Below, piece by piece: positions 24,760 through 34,675 of a stretch of DNA of 64,000 nucleotides. Where the stretch lies: the NCBI GenBank assembly GCA_902775895.1, contig CACYNO010000001.1, positions 1 through 64,000 of the forward strand, in the 5' to 3' direction. Numbering within the stretch: the stretch's first letter is position 1; each line of letters opens with the position of its first letter. The notes beneath the pieces were generated by a model. The model worked only from the letters and a program-made list of their open reading frames with translations, ran no database searches and was not told where the DNA came from. The translations under genes and the position numbers were made by a program. The DNA is from an uncultured Lachnospiraceae bacterium (GTDB lineage: Bacteria; Bacillota; Clostridia; Lachnospirales; Lachnospiraceae).

Positions 24760-25764
24760 ATGGACAGAATTGCGATTTTAATACCGTGTTACAACGAATC
24801 GAAAACCATAGGTAAAGTTATTTCAGAATTCAGGAACGAATTGCCTGATGCGGTTATATATGTATATGACAACAATTCGACAGACGGCACTGCTGAGATT
24901 GCAAAAAAAGCAGGTGCCGTGGTCAGATATGAGCACCAGCAGGGCAAAGGGAATGTTATAAGACGGATGTTTCGAGAGGTGAACGCCCACTGTTATCTGA
25001 TGGTTGACGGGGACGATACATATCCGGCCGGGTCTGCAAAGGATCTGGTCAGACCGGTGATTGAAAGAGACGCGGATATGGTTGTGGGAGACAGATTATC
25101 TTCCACATATTTTGATGAGAATAAAAGGCCGTTTCACAACTTTGGTAATTCCTTTGTGCGCAAGACCATCAACAAGATATTCCGATGTGATATAAAGGAT
25201 ATAATGACCGGCTACAGAGCGTTCAGTTACCAGTTCGTAAAAACATTTCCCGTACGTTCCAAAGGTTTTGAGATTGAGACGGAGATGACCATACATGCAG
25301 TGGAATACAATATGCAGGTTGAAAACGTTGTTGTTCAATATCAGGACAGACCGGAAGGGAGTGAGTCCAAGTTAAATACATATTCTGACGGATTCAGAGT
25401 TATTAAGATGATAGAAAAGCTCTACAGGAATTATCATCCTTTTGCTTATTTCGGAATAATAGCAGCTATTTTGGCTGCCATCAGTATAATAATGATGATC
25501 CCGGTGTTTGCAACATTTCTTAGTACCGGACTTGTTCCGCGATTTCCGACGGTTATTATAAGTGGCGGAATAATGGTTATTGCTATTTTTATGTTTGTTG
25601 CAGGTTTTATACTGCATAATCTGCTTTCAAAAGATAAGATTGATTTCGAGTTCAGGCTGAATCAGGTACAACGATGGAAGGATGAACATATAAGGCATGA
25701 AAAAAACGCTGCACTCCGTCAGGGACGACAAGCGGGTTCGATGTATATTAATGATCAAAGATAA
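24760..25764 (+). CDS. Family 2 glycosyltransferase with two C-terminal membrane helices
   Basis: A 334-residue GT-A enzyme of the dolichyl/polyprenyl-phosphate mannosyltransferase or GtrB group. The N-terminal domain (1-225) has IPCYNESKTI, DNNSTDGTAE and the metal-binding DGDD (83-86). Two helices (about 227-252 and 263-290) anchor it. It probably transfers a sugar from a nucleotide donor to undecaprenyl phosphate or a lipid-linked glycan. The final 45 residues are charged. It is the last gene of its operon and a terminator follows. Confidence 0.85.
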   Translation: MDRIAILIPCYNESKTIGKVISEFRNELPDAVIYVYDNNSTDGTAEIAKKAGAVVRYEHQQGKGNVIRRMFREVNAHCYLMVDGDDTYPAGSAKDLVRPVIERDADMVVGDRLSSTYFDENKRPFHNFGNSFVRKTINKIFRCDIKDIMTGYRAFSYQFVKTFPVRSKGFEIETEMTIHAVEYNMQVENVVVQYQDRPEGSESKLNTYSDGFRVIKMIEKLYRNYHPFAYFGIIAAILAAISIIMMIPVFATFLSTGLVPRFPTVIISGGIMVIAIFMFVAGFILHNLLSKDKIDFEFRLNQVQRWKDEHIRHEKNAALRQGRQAGSMYINDQR

Positions 25765-25772
25765 ACTTATGT

Positions 25773-25813
25773 AAAAAGCCACGCACTTCAATGGGTAAAG
25801 TGCGTGGCTTTTT
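25773..25813. terminator. Bidirectional terminator between convergent operons
   Basis: AAAAAGCCACGCACTT (25773-25788) and its exact complement (25798-25813) form a 16-bp stem around a 9-nt loop, with A and T runs at the ends. Confidence 0.92.
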
Positions 25814-25816
25814 GGA

Positions 25817-28327
25817 TTAATAAAGAATGCTTCCGACTATAGGTTTGTTCCAATCAATAATATATTGTATGTTATTGTCTATTTTATTGTATCTTGAACT
25901 TCCCACGGTCTCTGTGATTATTACACTGTCAGCTTCCTTTAATCTGTTGATGTGGACGGTGGAGTCGTTGACGCTTTCGATATGGTCAATGGATATATTT
26001 CCCATTCGTTTGCGAAGTTCTGCAATTGCAAGGTTTATCGCGGCTTTTGGAGCTTTTCCTACAACGAGTATGTTATCGGAGTTTTCGGAATATTCGTATA
26101 TATTTTCAACAGCAATATCATATCGCTCTTTATCAGACATACCGCTTTTTCCCGTGCCTGATTTCGGAAATCTTGCAACTTCTTTTAATCCGTACCTGTC
26201 ATAAAATTCTCCAGAAGAAAGTACCTTTTTGCTTGCCACAATGATTATGGAAAGCAGGATGATCATTGCACCTGCACCGGCGGCGGCAGCACCTATTCCG
26301 AAAGAGACCGCATCTTTAGCCATTGCTGATCTGCTGACAGTTGCAGGTTGTGACGGCCTTGAAAGTTTATCAAGGGACTGTTGAAGCTGTTTGATAGAAT
26401 TTTCAAGGTTTTTTATTTCTGAGGTTTTATTGTAGTGCCAGTTTTGTAAAGTTGTATCTACTGTACGTGAAACCACCGGGTCAGCAAGTATAATGCGGAA
26501 ATTTCCAATCTCATTAGTTGCAATAGAAGTGTATTCCTGAAGTTTGCGATTCATATATTCGGATATTTTTTTGGCGCCTTCTTCATCAGTATATTTAATC
26601 GATACAAGAAGGTTTGATGCTTCGTAATCAGAAGTGGTGTTTATCAATTCTGCGAGATATTGCGGTTCAGTGTCGAATTCCTTGCTGATATCACTCCAGA
26701 AGTCGACAGAAGTAATATATGTGGCATAAAGATCAACGGCTCTGTTTGCTACCTGGTCACGAAGACTTACAGAGTTGTCCGAAGCATCTGATTCAAAAAA
26801 GTAGTTGTTCTTTGCAACGTACACGTTATTAGGATCGAGCTTGGCGACTATGGAGTTGGAAAGATAATTGATCTTGGACTGAAGAGTATCTTCCGATGCA
26901 GCTATGGAGTCCTTTAAGGTCTTTGTGTTATGTTCATAGTCAGCAAGCTTTTTTTGATATTCCTCATATGTCATTGTTTCTTCGGAGTTGTTCTTCATAT
27001 CCTTTGTAATGGTGAAGATCTTGTACCCGCCTGCAAGAACGCCGACTGCTGCCGCCACGATAAGGATGAGCCACCATTTACGCATTACCCTTGCGAAAAG
27101 CGACCGTATGCTTATCTCTCTCTCTTTTTTTATATAATTGTTATCCATTGTATTAAATCCCCTTTTTAGAGTAAAACCCTTGTTTATAAATATGAATCCC
27201 AAAAGAACGATAAAAGGATTGTACCTCACTTCAAATAATTGAGGGTCTGTCGTACTATGTAAAGCAAAAAATATCAGAACTATACATCCAACAAAATGTT
27301 TTTGTTCATAAAGTTTTTTTCCAACCAGTGCATAACCGGAACATATGAAAGCAAGTATCATTATCCCGTAAGTCAATAAAATGTTTAGATAAGATGAGTC
27401 TACATAAAAATATTCATTATAAACATTTATTCCGTATTTTCCGGTATATCCGGACCAGGTGACATTATTGCCGAAAAGATCTATTCCGTATTTTCCGATC
27501 GCTGTATTACCGAGGGACAATCTGTTGTTCAGCAGACTGTCCAGCCGTGCAAATGTTGTGCTCATTGGCGTATATTTGAGTGACAGTACAATTATAATGA
27601 CTGCCAGAGCAGGCACGGCCATGATCGATAGTATCTTCAGATATTTCAGACGAAAGATCTGAGGGAAAAAACGATATAGCCACATTATACCTGTCAGAGC
27701 CAACAACATATAATAAACCGCATTTGTATCAGTATATACAAATATTATCCGGTTCGCAGCTAAGATCACTATGGTCTCAACCAGATTAATTTTTCCTTTT
27801 TTAATGAAAAAATACGCCAAAACGATATGGAAAAAATAATTGGCCAGGATCGTGGTATATGTAAATCCTAAATAGTATCTTATGGTATCTTCGCCTGATC
27901 GTCCTATAAATTCAGGATAAAAAACACCAAAGGCGTAAAGGATCAGTACGGTGACTACCGAGCAGGAGGAGATGATAAGAAAAATACGAATAGTTTTTTT
28001 CCAATCGATCAAGCCTCCTAAAAAAGCAACAGCTGTAAAAGTCAGGATTTCTTTTCCACGGTCGCTTTCCTGCCTGATAAGCATACACATAACAATAAGG
28101 ATCATACCCAAAATGAAAGCTCTTTTACTAATCGATGAGTAAAAAACAAACCCCGCGATCATAAGGACAAGAGAGATTCCGATCATTATAGAATAAGTGT
28201 GACCCCACCAGTCATAATATGAAACCTGAGAATTTGAAAAAATACCCATTGCTACTATGATAGAGTAACCAATGAGAAAAAAATATTCAAAAACAGACAT
28301 ATTAAGACGGTTATCTCTGTTAGACAT
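25817..28327 (-). CDS. Polysaccharide polymerase fused to Wzz-like chain-length regulator
   Basis: An 836-residue fusion. Residues 1-385 are an O-antigen-polymerase-like membrane protein with about ten helices and an extracellular loop (TFARLDSLLNNRLSLG, typical of Wzy-type proteins). From 394 a Wzz/CpsC-like unit begins: a helix (about 420-440), an extracellular coiled region, a second helix (about 695-720) and a cytosolic tail. The tail (NILVVGKAPKAAINLA to the C-terminus) resembles a BY-kinase but has no Walker A lysine-serine. An internal ATG at 27148 has AAGGGGA 9 nt before it, so a separate 443-residue Wzz could also be made. Together they would polymerise repeat units and set chain length. 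Confidence 0.8.
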   Translation of the reverse strand: MSNRDNRLNMSVFEYFFLIGYSIIVAMGIFSNSQVSYYDWWGHTYSIMIGISLVLMIAGFVFYSSISKRAFILGMILIVMCMLIRQESDRGKEILTFTAVAFLGGLIDWKKTIRIFLIISSCSVVTVLILYAFGVFYPEFIGRSGEDTIRYYLGFTYTTILANYFFHIVLAYFFIKKGKINLVETIVILAANRIIFVYTDTNAVYYMLLALTGIMWLYRFFPQIFRLKYLKILSIMAVPALAVIIIVLSLKYTPMSTTFARLDSLLNNRLSLGNTAIGKYGIDLFGNNVTWSGYTGKYGINVYNEYFYVDSSYLNILLTYGIMILAFICSGYALVGKKLYEQKHFVGCIVLIFFALHSTTDPQLFEVRYNPFIVLLGFIFINKGFTLKRGFNTMDNNYIKKEREISIRSLFARVMRKWWLILIVAAAVGVLAGGYKIFTITKDMKNNSEETMTYEEYQKKLADYEHNTKTLKDSIAASEDTLQSKINYLSNSIVAKLDPNNVYVAKNNYFFESDASDNSVSLRDQVANRAVDLYATYITSVDFWSDISKEFDTEPQYLAELINTTSDYEASNLLVSIKYTDEEGAKKISEYMNRKLQEYTSIATNEIGNFRIILADPVVSRTVDTTLQNWHYNKTSEIKNLENSIKQLQQSLDKLSRPSQPATVSRSAMAKDAVSFGIGAAAAGAGAMIILLSIIIVASKKVLSSGEFYDRYGLKEVARFPKSGTGKSGMSDKERYDIAVENIYEYSENSDNILVVGKAPKAAINLAIAELRKRMGNISIDHIESVNDSTVHINRLKEADSVIITETVGSSRYNKIDNNIQYIIDWNKPIVGSILY
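27146..27168 (-). promoter_or_regulatory. Internal ribosome binding site and start inside the fusion gene
   Basis: On the minus strand, AAAAAGGGGA (27167-27158) lies 9 nt before the in-frame ATG 27148-27146. A TAA in another frame (27155-27153) sits just between them, as if a separate polymerase gene once ended here. Confidence 0.6.
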
Positions 28328-28395
28328 TATTGAATCTCTCCTGTTAATGTGTGCCTGAACACACAGTTTATCAAATATTGTATATAATGAAAACC

Positions 28396-29853
28396 TTATT
28401 TTTTTACAGGCAGGCGTTTTTTCATTGTACTTAAGGATTCAAGGAGTATTTTGTCTTTGGTGATCAACAGTATCCCCAGGTATATGCCTGCATAAACAAC
28501 AACAGATAAGATAAGATTTAGTGAAACGTGGGGCAGATTCATGTTGTTTATGAAGAAAAGCGGTATGGATGCAGTGAGTCCGATAATGGCGTATTTTACA
28601 ATGTGAACTTTTGTTATAACACTTTTCAGTATGATGGACGTAAATATAACCTGTATGATCAAAACGCCGATCTCGGCAATAAGCGTAGCGACAGAAGCTC
28701 CGGTTGCACCGAAGAAAGGTATTAGTATAAGGTTAAGTACAAAGTCAATAACAGCTCCAACGATAACAGACATAAGAACCTTTTTCTCATTGTTCAGAGG
28801 AGTCATAACCTGTATGCCGAGAACATTGGTAATACCTATAGGTATTATTGAAAGCGTGATGATCGTCATCGCAGATGCGGCAGGAAGAGATTCTCTTCCC
28901 GCAAGAAGCAAAAGACAGTTAGCGGATGTGATTGAAAAGAAAAGAGCAAGCGGAATAGATATGAATAAAGTAAAGTTAAATGCCTTTATCATAGTCTTTC
29001 TGAAGTCATCCTTCATCTGCATCTTGACATAATATGACATACGCGGAAGCAGTACATTTCCCAAAGACGTAACGAGACTCACTAAAATAACCTTCACCTT
29101 TGTGGCGGAGGCATAATAGCCTACATCCAGATCTCCCTTCATGAATCCCAACATGACGGAGTCAAGAGACGTATAAATGGATACAGCCAGACTTTGTGCA
29201 AACAGGATAAGTATAGGTCTGAAATGCTGTTTCAGATTATAAGGTTCTACTCTTTTTAAGGACACAAACTTCCGAACCCTGATAAAGTTGTAAATATTAG
29301 AGCCAAAGCCGGCAAAAACCGTTATCGCGCAGTAGATAACATAATCATCTGTTTGATGGATCAGGATAAACATAAGGATGATGGATATCACCTTAAAGAA
29401 CAGACTCCGGATGGTTATATAGTCATACTGTTCAAGAGCCTGAAATATCCAGTTCATACCGAGAGCCTGAAGGAAAAATGTGGAAATACTTATCAAAAAC
29501 ATAACCCTGTGGTTATAAAAGGCGGGCACGGTAAAGATCAGGACTGCAAAAACGGCAGTGACTACAGCAGACATTATCAGATTTATAAACAGTATCTCCT
29601 GGACAGTCTGTGAGAGTTTCCGTTTATCATCGCGAACTCTTGCGCAGGCCCGGACACCATAAGTGGGGATTCCCAGTTGCGCAAAGATCATAGTAAAATT
29701 TATCACATTCGTAACAAAAGAAACCGCTCCGAATTTTTCCATTCCTATAACACGTGTCACATAAGGGAATGTGATAAGAGGGAAAATAATACCTGAAGCA
29801 GTCAGGATAAAATTCATTATAAAATTATATTTTACTGAGTGAACCTTGTGCAT
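28396..29853 (-). CDS. Wzx-type polysaccharide flippase (MATE/MOP superfamily)
   Basis: A 485-residue protein with about fourteen membrane helices, of the oligosaccharide flippase family. The start NFILTASGIIFPLITFPYVTRVIG is the usual Wzx N-terminus, with conserved internal segments such as FGATGASVATLIAE. It moves undecaprenyl-pyrophosphate-linked repeat units across the cytoplasmic membrane for polymerisation by the neighbouring fusion protein. It lies between the DUF4422 glycosyltransferase and the polymerase on the same strand. Confidence 0.92.
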   Translation of the reverse strand: MHKVHSVKYNFIMNFILTASGIIFPLITFPYVTRVIGMEKFGAVSFVTNVINFTMIFAQLGIPTYGVRACARVRDDKRKLSQTVQEILFINLIMSAVVTAVFAVLIFTVPAFYNHRVMFLISISTFFLQALGMNWIFQALEQYDYITIRSLFFKVISIILMFILIHQTDDYVIYCAITVFAGFGSNIYNFIRVRKFVSLKRVEPYNLKQHFRPILILFAQSLAVSIYTSLDSVMLGFMKGDLDVGYYASATKVKVILVSLVTSLGNVLLPRMSYYVKMQMKDDFRKTMIKAFNFTLFISIPLALFFSITSANCLLLLAGRESLPAASAMTIITLSIIPIGITNVLGIQVMTPLNNEKKVLMSVIVGAVIDFVLNLILIPFFGATGASVATLIAEIGVLIIQVIFTSIILKSVITKVHIVKYAIIGLTASIPLFFINNMNLPHVSLNLILSVVVYAGIYLGILLITKDKILLESLSTMKKRLPVKK

Positions 29854-29878
29854 ATCTGATATGTAAACTCCGTATTAT

Positions 29879-30700
29879 TTAAAAACTTTTTTCATATTTC
29901 TTGTGGAACAGTTTTGCATTGATGAAAGAAGCGACCTTTTTAGGGTAGTCGATCTTTCCTATGTATATACAGGATATCTCTTTAACATCTGATCTGCGCA
30001 GACGTCCAGTCTGTATGGAATACTCCAGCCATACGTTAAAAAGGATCTCGCTGACCCTGCCCGGCCATCTTTTTTCAAATTTAGACATGTTTTTCGAATC
30101 TATCACTTTTTCCAGTTCTTCCAGTATTGGGAAAAGCCAGGAACAGTACTCATCAGCGATTGTTTTCGAAGAAATGAACATGTTGAACATATAGCCGTAC
30201 TTTTGTCTTAAGACTCTGTCAAAAGCACGCAGATATGAAGGTGCAAGATCACTTAAAACTTGTCTTGCGGCAGTAAGATGGCTTTCGTCAAGAGTATGAG
30301 CATAGTGGGAAGCCAAGGTTTCGACATAGTATTTTCTTTTGGAAGGCACGATAAGCTTATACGAGTCCAGCAGACTTCTCAGCTGCTTTTCGGATAAAAC
30401 ACAGTCAAAAGGATGTCTTCCTTTCCGGTATGCCATGCTTTTGGCAGAAAAATATCTTCTGTAGTGAACAAGACCCAGATAGTCGCATGAGAGATTTTTC
30501 CATGCCCAGTAAAGACCGGTTAGTTCACAATACATGGGATTTTTTGAACTAATATTTTCTCCTTCGTCATCGCGCTGATATCCTGTTGCCATGCTGTTGG
30601 CGGCACCGACCTGAACAGGCAGATAAACGGAATCAAAAGGAGTTTTACACTTTTTGTGACAAGCAATAATTATTTTAATGTTTTTTTCTTTATCAAGCAT
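29879..30700 (-). CDS. DUF4422 glycosyltransferase
   Basis: A 273-residue protein with the DUF4422 pattern: IIIACHKK near the start, an LPVQVGAA segment, NPMYCELTGLYWAWKN, and LGLVHYRRYF. The family is common in capsule and exopolysaccharide loci and is treated as a glycosyltransferase, but the sugar is unknown. It starts 1 nt after the stop of the initiating transferase gene, so the two are tightly coupled. Confidence 0.88.
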   Translation of the reverse strand: MLDKEKNIKIIIACHKKCKTPFDSVYLPVQVGAANSMATGYQRDDEGENISSKNPMYCELTGLYWAWKNLSCDYLGLVHYRRYFSAKSMAYRKGRHPFDCVLSEKQLRSLLDSYKLIVPSKRKYYVETLASHYAHTLDESHLTAARQVLSDLAPSYLRAFDRVLRQKYGYMFNMFISSKTIADEYCSWLFPILEELEKVIDSKNMSKFEKRWPGRVSEILFNVWLEYSIQTGRLRRSDVKEISCIYIGKIDYPKKVASFINAKLFHKKYEKSF

Positions 30701-30701
30701 T

Positions 30702-32108
30702 TTATTTACCGGTTCCTTTAAAGATACTGCCTATGGTCTTCAGGAGGATCTTTGCATCCAGACCAAAGGACCATTCATTAATATATTGTTCATCAAGTCT
30801 GACTATTTCCTCAAAATCAGTTATCTCATTTCTTCCGCTAACCTGCCACATTCCCGTGATTCCCGGACGAACCGCCAGACGTACACGATGGTTGGGAAGA
30901 TATTTTTTCCACTCATCGATGGTAGGTGGTCTTGTTCCCACAAGACTCATATCACCTTTCATAACATTGAAAAACTGGGGAAATTCATCGAGGGAGTGCT
31001 TTCTCAGGAAAGTTCCTATTCCCGGGATTATACGTGGATCGTCCTCCATTTTAAAGGTGAGATCATCTCCCATTTCATTTTGTTGGGTAAGGCTTTCTTT
31101 GATGTTCTCTGCATCCGGAAGCATGGAGCGGAATTTGTACATTTTAAATATTCGTCCGTTTTCCCCGACTCTTTCCTGCTTGAAAAATACGGGTCCGGGA
31201 GATTTGCGTTTTATCGCAAAAGCGACAAACGGAAGAAGTATCAGAGTAAAAATACAGCCTATGGAGGCACCTATTATATCAAGAATCCTCTTTAAAAACT
31301 GTTGTGCGCTGCCGGTAACATGTATAGCACTTGTTACTACCGTGTATCCGGCAAATTTCTGGATAAAACGCTGCGTATAAGTTTCTTTTATTATAGGACG
31401 GTGTACGGCAAGTCCCATTTGTATACACGAGTGTACAAACTGGGTGGGCGCCATCTCACCTTCAAGGTTGATAAACACCTCATCGACACGGTTATGACAT
31501 ATAAAGTCAACGGCATTATAACAGTTGGCCACGACTTTTTCGCCGGCTATAGTCTCTCCTTCTGAATCTTCATCCCATACGATTACGCCTACTATGTCAA
31601 GACTGTAAAGATTGTTCTGCTTTATGGTGTTGACAACAAGCTCCGCGATCTTTGAATTTACCACAATGAGCAGGGCTCTGGATTTACTCTTTTGCAGGTG
31701 ATTGATAACGACACCTTTCCACCAAATGCGGACGCCATATGCAAATCCCATATGCAGCAGGCATGAAAAAACGAAGATCAAGCGGGAAAACATATCGCTT
31801 GAATCCAGCTTTAGCAGGAACATAAGGAAAAAGATGATAACCCATACTTTTATTACATGATAGATAACAGCCCCGAGTTCTTTAAGATATCCGCGCTTTA
31901 AAATGTCGCGAAACGATGCGGTAAAAACAGAGACCAGAACTTCTGATACGAGTATCAAAATAGCTGTATATCTGTAAAGCGGTGAGTCAAGCATTGTATC
32001 ACCGGCACGCATTATATGAGCTAAAAGATATGCAATCTCAGCGCAGAGCATGTCCCATAGAACAAAGTCTAAATGTTTTGCCCAGCCGCTCCTTAATCTT
32101 TTATACAT
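30702..32108 (-). CDS. Initiating undecaprenyl-phosphate sugar phosphotransferase (WbaP/WcaJ type)
   Basis: A 468-residue polyprenyl glycosylphosphotransferase. Four N-terminal membrane helices (about 10-120), a soluble Rossmann-like domain (about 140-260), and a final membrane segment leading into the catalytic domain (KRILDIIGA, FFKQERVGENGRIFKMYKFRSM, DEFPQFFNVMKGDMSLVGTRPP). It transfers a sugar-1-phosphate, often glucose or galactose, to undecaprenyl phosphate to start the repeat unit. The ATG at 32108 has GGAGG 5 nt before it; a TTG at 32120 overlaps that site and is rejected. Confidence 0.93.
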   Translation of the reverse strand: MYKRLRSGWAKHLDFVLWDMLCAEIAYLLAHIMRAGDTMLDSPLYRYTAILILVSEVLVSVFTASFRDILKRGYLKELGAVIYHVIKVWVIIFFLMFLLKLDSSDMFSRLIFVFSCLLHMGFAYGVRIWWKGVVINHLQKSKSRALLIVVNSKIAELVVNTIKQNNLYSLDIVGVIVWDEDSEGETIAGEKVVANCYNAVDFICHNRVDEVFINLEGEMAPTQFVHSCIQMGLAVHRPIIKETYTQRFIQKFAGYTVVTSAIHVTGSAQQFLKRILDIIGASIGCIFTLILLPFVAFAIKRKSPGPVFFKQERVGENGRIFKMYKFRSMLPDAENIKESLTQQNEMGDDLTFKMEDDPRIIPGIGTFLRKHSLDEFPQFFNVMKGDMSLVGTRPPTIDEWKKYLPNHRVRLAVRPGITGMWQVSGRNEITDFEEIVRLDEQYINEWSFGLDAKILLKTIGSIFKGTGK

Positions 32109-32140
32109 TGCAACCTCCAAGTCTTACGATATGCAAGACC

Positions 32141-33103
32141 CTAATAAACATAGCAGACCACACCCAGACAAATGATAGCCTGAAATGCGGTAAATCGTAC
32201 CACGACCTGAGTGTCTGACCATTTATAATTTTTCCTGAAATGGTCATGCACAGGAGTTCTTAAAAATGACATAAAGTTACTGTTGTGTGTTGCCTTTATA
32301 AACGTTATCTTGATCAGACCCAATCCGCCGTCAACAATGAGAACTATCGCAAGCAGCAGGTACAACAGTGGATGATGAGTCTTTACGATAGCGATCGCAA
32401 GGAACAGTCCTATGGATCTGGAACCTGCATCACCCATCATCAGCCGGCTTGGTGACGCATTGTACCACAGATATGCTAAAAGACCAATTATCATAAAAAG
32501 CACTGCACTCCGAAATCCCGGATCTATCTCGTAGTGGCGAAGTAAAGCCATTATTGAGACAAATGTCACACAGCAAAGACACCCTGTCAGCCCGTCAACA
32601 CCATCGGCGCAGTTTGTGACATTGATGCTTGCCCATGCAAGTATTACGATCAGTATCCCGTATACGACGATGGGAAGCTGTACAGTATATTCCGACACGG
32701 CAAACTGGAAAGTGTTGGGATTAAAGCCGAGATACGTAACAGCAAACAAAATGCTTATGCCCAGATCAAACAGCCCTTTCTTAAGGCGGCCCCACTCTGT
32801 TTTTGAACCATCGTCTAAAAAACCGGTGATCATTTCCGCTGAGACGAGTACGATATAGATAAAGAGCTCAGGGGAAACAGAGGAAAACAGCAAAACGGCC
32901 ACATCAAAAAAAAGTATCAGGATGATACCTGCTCCCGTAGGCTTTCCTTTTGATCGCTTTCCGCCTGTTACATCACGTCCTCCGTCCGCGGGAAGAAAAG
33001 ACAATCCCGCATTCAGAGCGATAAAACAACCGATAAACATAAAAGCTATGCCTACCGCGGTCACGGGACCAAAACCCGCTGAATGAAAAATATGTGCAAA
33101 CAA
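32141..33103 (-). CDS. MraY-like polyprenyl-phosphate phosphoglycosyl transferase
   Basis: A 320-residue membrane enzyme with about ten helices. The MraY/WecA-family motifs are TGFLDDGSK, NVTNCADGVDGLTG (catalytic Asp region) and MGDAGSRSIG. The MraY His motif reads TPVHDHFRK instead of the usual TPLHHHFE. The His-rich motif points to MraY rather than WecA, so its substrate may be UDP-MurNAc-pentapeptide or a UDP-HexNAc. It sits 32 nt before the initiating transferase, so a role in the polysaccharide locus is possible. The start is a TTG at 33103, with GAGG 10 nt before it; an in-frame stop precedes it. Confidence 0.75.
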   Translation of the reverse strand: MFAHIFHSAGFGPVTAVGIAFMFIGCFIALNAGLSFLPADGGRDVTGGKRSKGKPTGAGIILILFFDVAVLLFSSVSPELFIYIVLVSAEMITGFLDDGSKTEWGRLKKGLFDLGISILFAVTYLGFNPNTFQFAVSEYTVQLPIVVYGILIVILAWASINVTNCADGVDGLTGCLCCVTFVSIMALLRHYEIDPGFRSAVLFMIIGLLAYLWYNASPSRLMMGDAGSRSIGLFLAIAIVKTHHPLLYLLLAIVLIVDGGLGLIKITFIKATHNSNFMSFLRTPVHDHFRKNYKWSDTQVVVRFTAFQAIICLGVVCYVY

Positions 33104-33134
33104 ATCTCATTAACCTCTTTTTAATATTTTGGAA

Positions 33135-33143
33135 ATTATATCA
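33135..33143 (-). promoter_or_regulatory. Extended -10 promoter of the polysaccharide operon
   Basis: On the minus strand TGA (33143-33141) runs into TATAAT (33140-33135), about 32 nt before the MraY-like start. No good -35 is seen. It probably drives the minus-strand genes down to 25817. Confidence 0.6.
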
Positions 33144-33275
33144 CAGTTGCTCGAAAAACGCATTTTTTTCTTGCTTTTATGGTATTTACAGCCATTATTT
33201 CCTTGTAAAGCATATAAAAAAGGTATAAACTTATAAAAATATAGAAAAATTATATACAAGGGAGATTTACCTATA

Positions 33276-34664
33276 ATGGAAAAGACAATGGAAAAGATCG
33301 TAGCACTTGCAAAGGCGAGAGGATTCGTGTATCCGGGTTCGGAGATTTACGGCGGTCTGGCTAATACATGGGACTACGGCAATCTGGGAGTTGAACTTAA
33401 GAACAATGTCAAGGCGGCATGGTGGAAGAAGTTCATCCAGGAAAGCCCGTACAATGTCGGCGTGGATTGTGCGATCCTTATGAACCCCCAGACCTGGGAG
33501 GCATCAGGACATTTGGGTGGATTTTCAGATCCGTTAATGGATTGTAAGGAATGTCATGAGCGTCATCGTGCAGATAAGATCATTGAAGAGTGGGCATATG
33601 ACAATAAGATTGAACTGGGTTCTTCAGTTGACGGATGGTCCAACGAGGAAATGGAAAACTATATTAAGGAACATGGTATCGCGTGTCCGAGCTGTGGCGC
33701 AAAGGACTTCACAGAGATCAGACAGTTCAACCTTATGTTTAAAACCTTCCAGGGTGTTACGGAGGATGCAAAAAACACCGTATACTTAAGACCCGAAACG
33801 GCTCAGGGTATCTTTGTAAACTTTAAAAATGTCCAGAGAACTTCACGAAAAAAGGTGCCATTCGGTATCGGGCAGATCGGTAAATCTTTCAGAAATGAAA
33901 TAACGCCCGGAAACTTCACATTCAGGACAAGAGAGTTCGAGCAGATGGAACTGGAATTTTTCTGCAAGCCGGGAACGGACCTGGAGTGGTTTAATTATTG
34001 GAGAGAATATTGCATTAAATGGCTGCAGGATCTGGGAATCAAGCCGGAGGAGATGCGTGCAAGGGATCACGATCAGGCAGAACTTTCATTCTACAGCAAA
34101 GCCACAACCGATCTTGAGTTTTTATTCCCATTTGGCTGGGGTGAACTCTGGGGTATCGCAGACAGGACTGATTATGATCTTAACCAGCATATCAAGGTCA
34201 GCGGTCAGGACCTTCAGTATTTTGACGATGAGACCAATGAGAAATATGTACCTTATGTTATAGAGCCGTCACTCGGTGCAGACAGAGTGACTCTCGCATT
34301 CCTTTGCGCTGCGTATGACGAAGAAGAGATTGCCGAAGGTGACGTAAGGACAGTTCTTCATTTCCATCCGGCTCTGGCACCGGTAAAGATTGGTGTCCTT
34401 CCTTTGTCAAAGAAGCTCAATGAAAAAGCAGAGGCGGTATATGCGGAACTTTCAAAGCTTTATAATTGTGAATTTGACGACAGAGGAAATATAGGTAAAC
34501 GTTACAGAAGACAGGACGAAATAGGAACGCCGTTCTGTATAACTTATGACTTTGATTCGGAAGAGGATAACTGTGTTACCGTAAGAGACCGCGATACAAT
34601 GGAACAGGAAAGAGTAAGTATAGACAGTCTTAAGGAATATTTCGCTGATAAATTTGATTTTTAA
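33276..34664 (+). CDS. glyS: Glycyl-tRNA synthetase (single-chain, alpha2 type)
   Basis: A 462-residue class II synthetase of the archaeal/eukaryotic type that charges tRNA-Gly. Conserved parts are the N-terminal [13 protein letters not shown], the zinc-type pair CKECH/CPSCG, motif 2 ([21 protein letters not shown]), motif 3 (EPSLGADRV) and the C-terminal anticodon domain ([15 protein letters not shown]). AAGGGAG precedes the ATG. I see no T-box stem or anti-terminator in the 172-nt upstream region. The following gene starts 11 nt downstream. Confidence 0.95.
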   Translation: MEKTMEKIVALAKARGFVYPGSEIYGGLANTWDYGNLGVELKNNVKAAWWKKFIQESPYNVGVDCAILMNPQTWEASGHLGGFSDPLMDCKECHERHRADKIIEEWAYDNKIELGSSVDGWSNEEMENYIKEHGIACPSCGAKDFTEIRQFNLMFKTFQGVTEDAKNTVYLRPETAQGIFVNFKNVQRTSRKKVPFGIGQIGKSFRNEITPGNFTFRTREFEQMELEFFCKPGTDLEWFNYWREYCIKWLQDLGIKPEEMRARDHDQAELSFYSKATTDLEFLFPFGWGELWGIADRTDYDLNQHIKVSGQDLQYFDDETNEKYVPYVIEPSLGADRVTLAFLCAAYDEEEIAEGDVRTVLHFHPALAPVKIGVLPLSKKLNEKAEAVYAELSKLYNCEFDDRGNIGKRYRRQDEIGTPFCITYDFDSEEDNCVTVRDRDTMEQERVSIDSLKEYFADKFDF

Positions 34665-34675
34665 AAGGATTTGCC

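Noticed and set aside
30733-31380. A 215-residue plus-strand open frame opposite the initiating transferase gene
   Set aside because: The minus-strand gene has all family motifs; the plus frame has none.
33104-33275. T-box riboswitch upstream of glyS
   Set aside because: The region is only 172 nt, AT-rich, with no T-box sequence or terminator/antiterminator pair.
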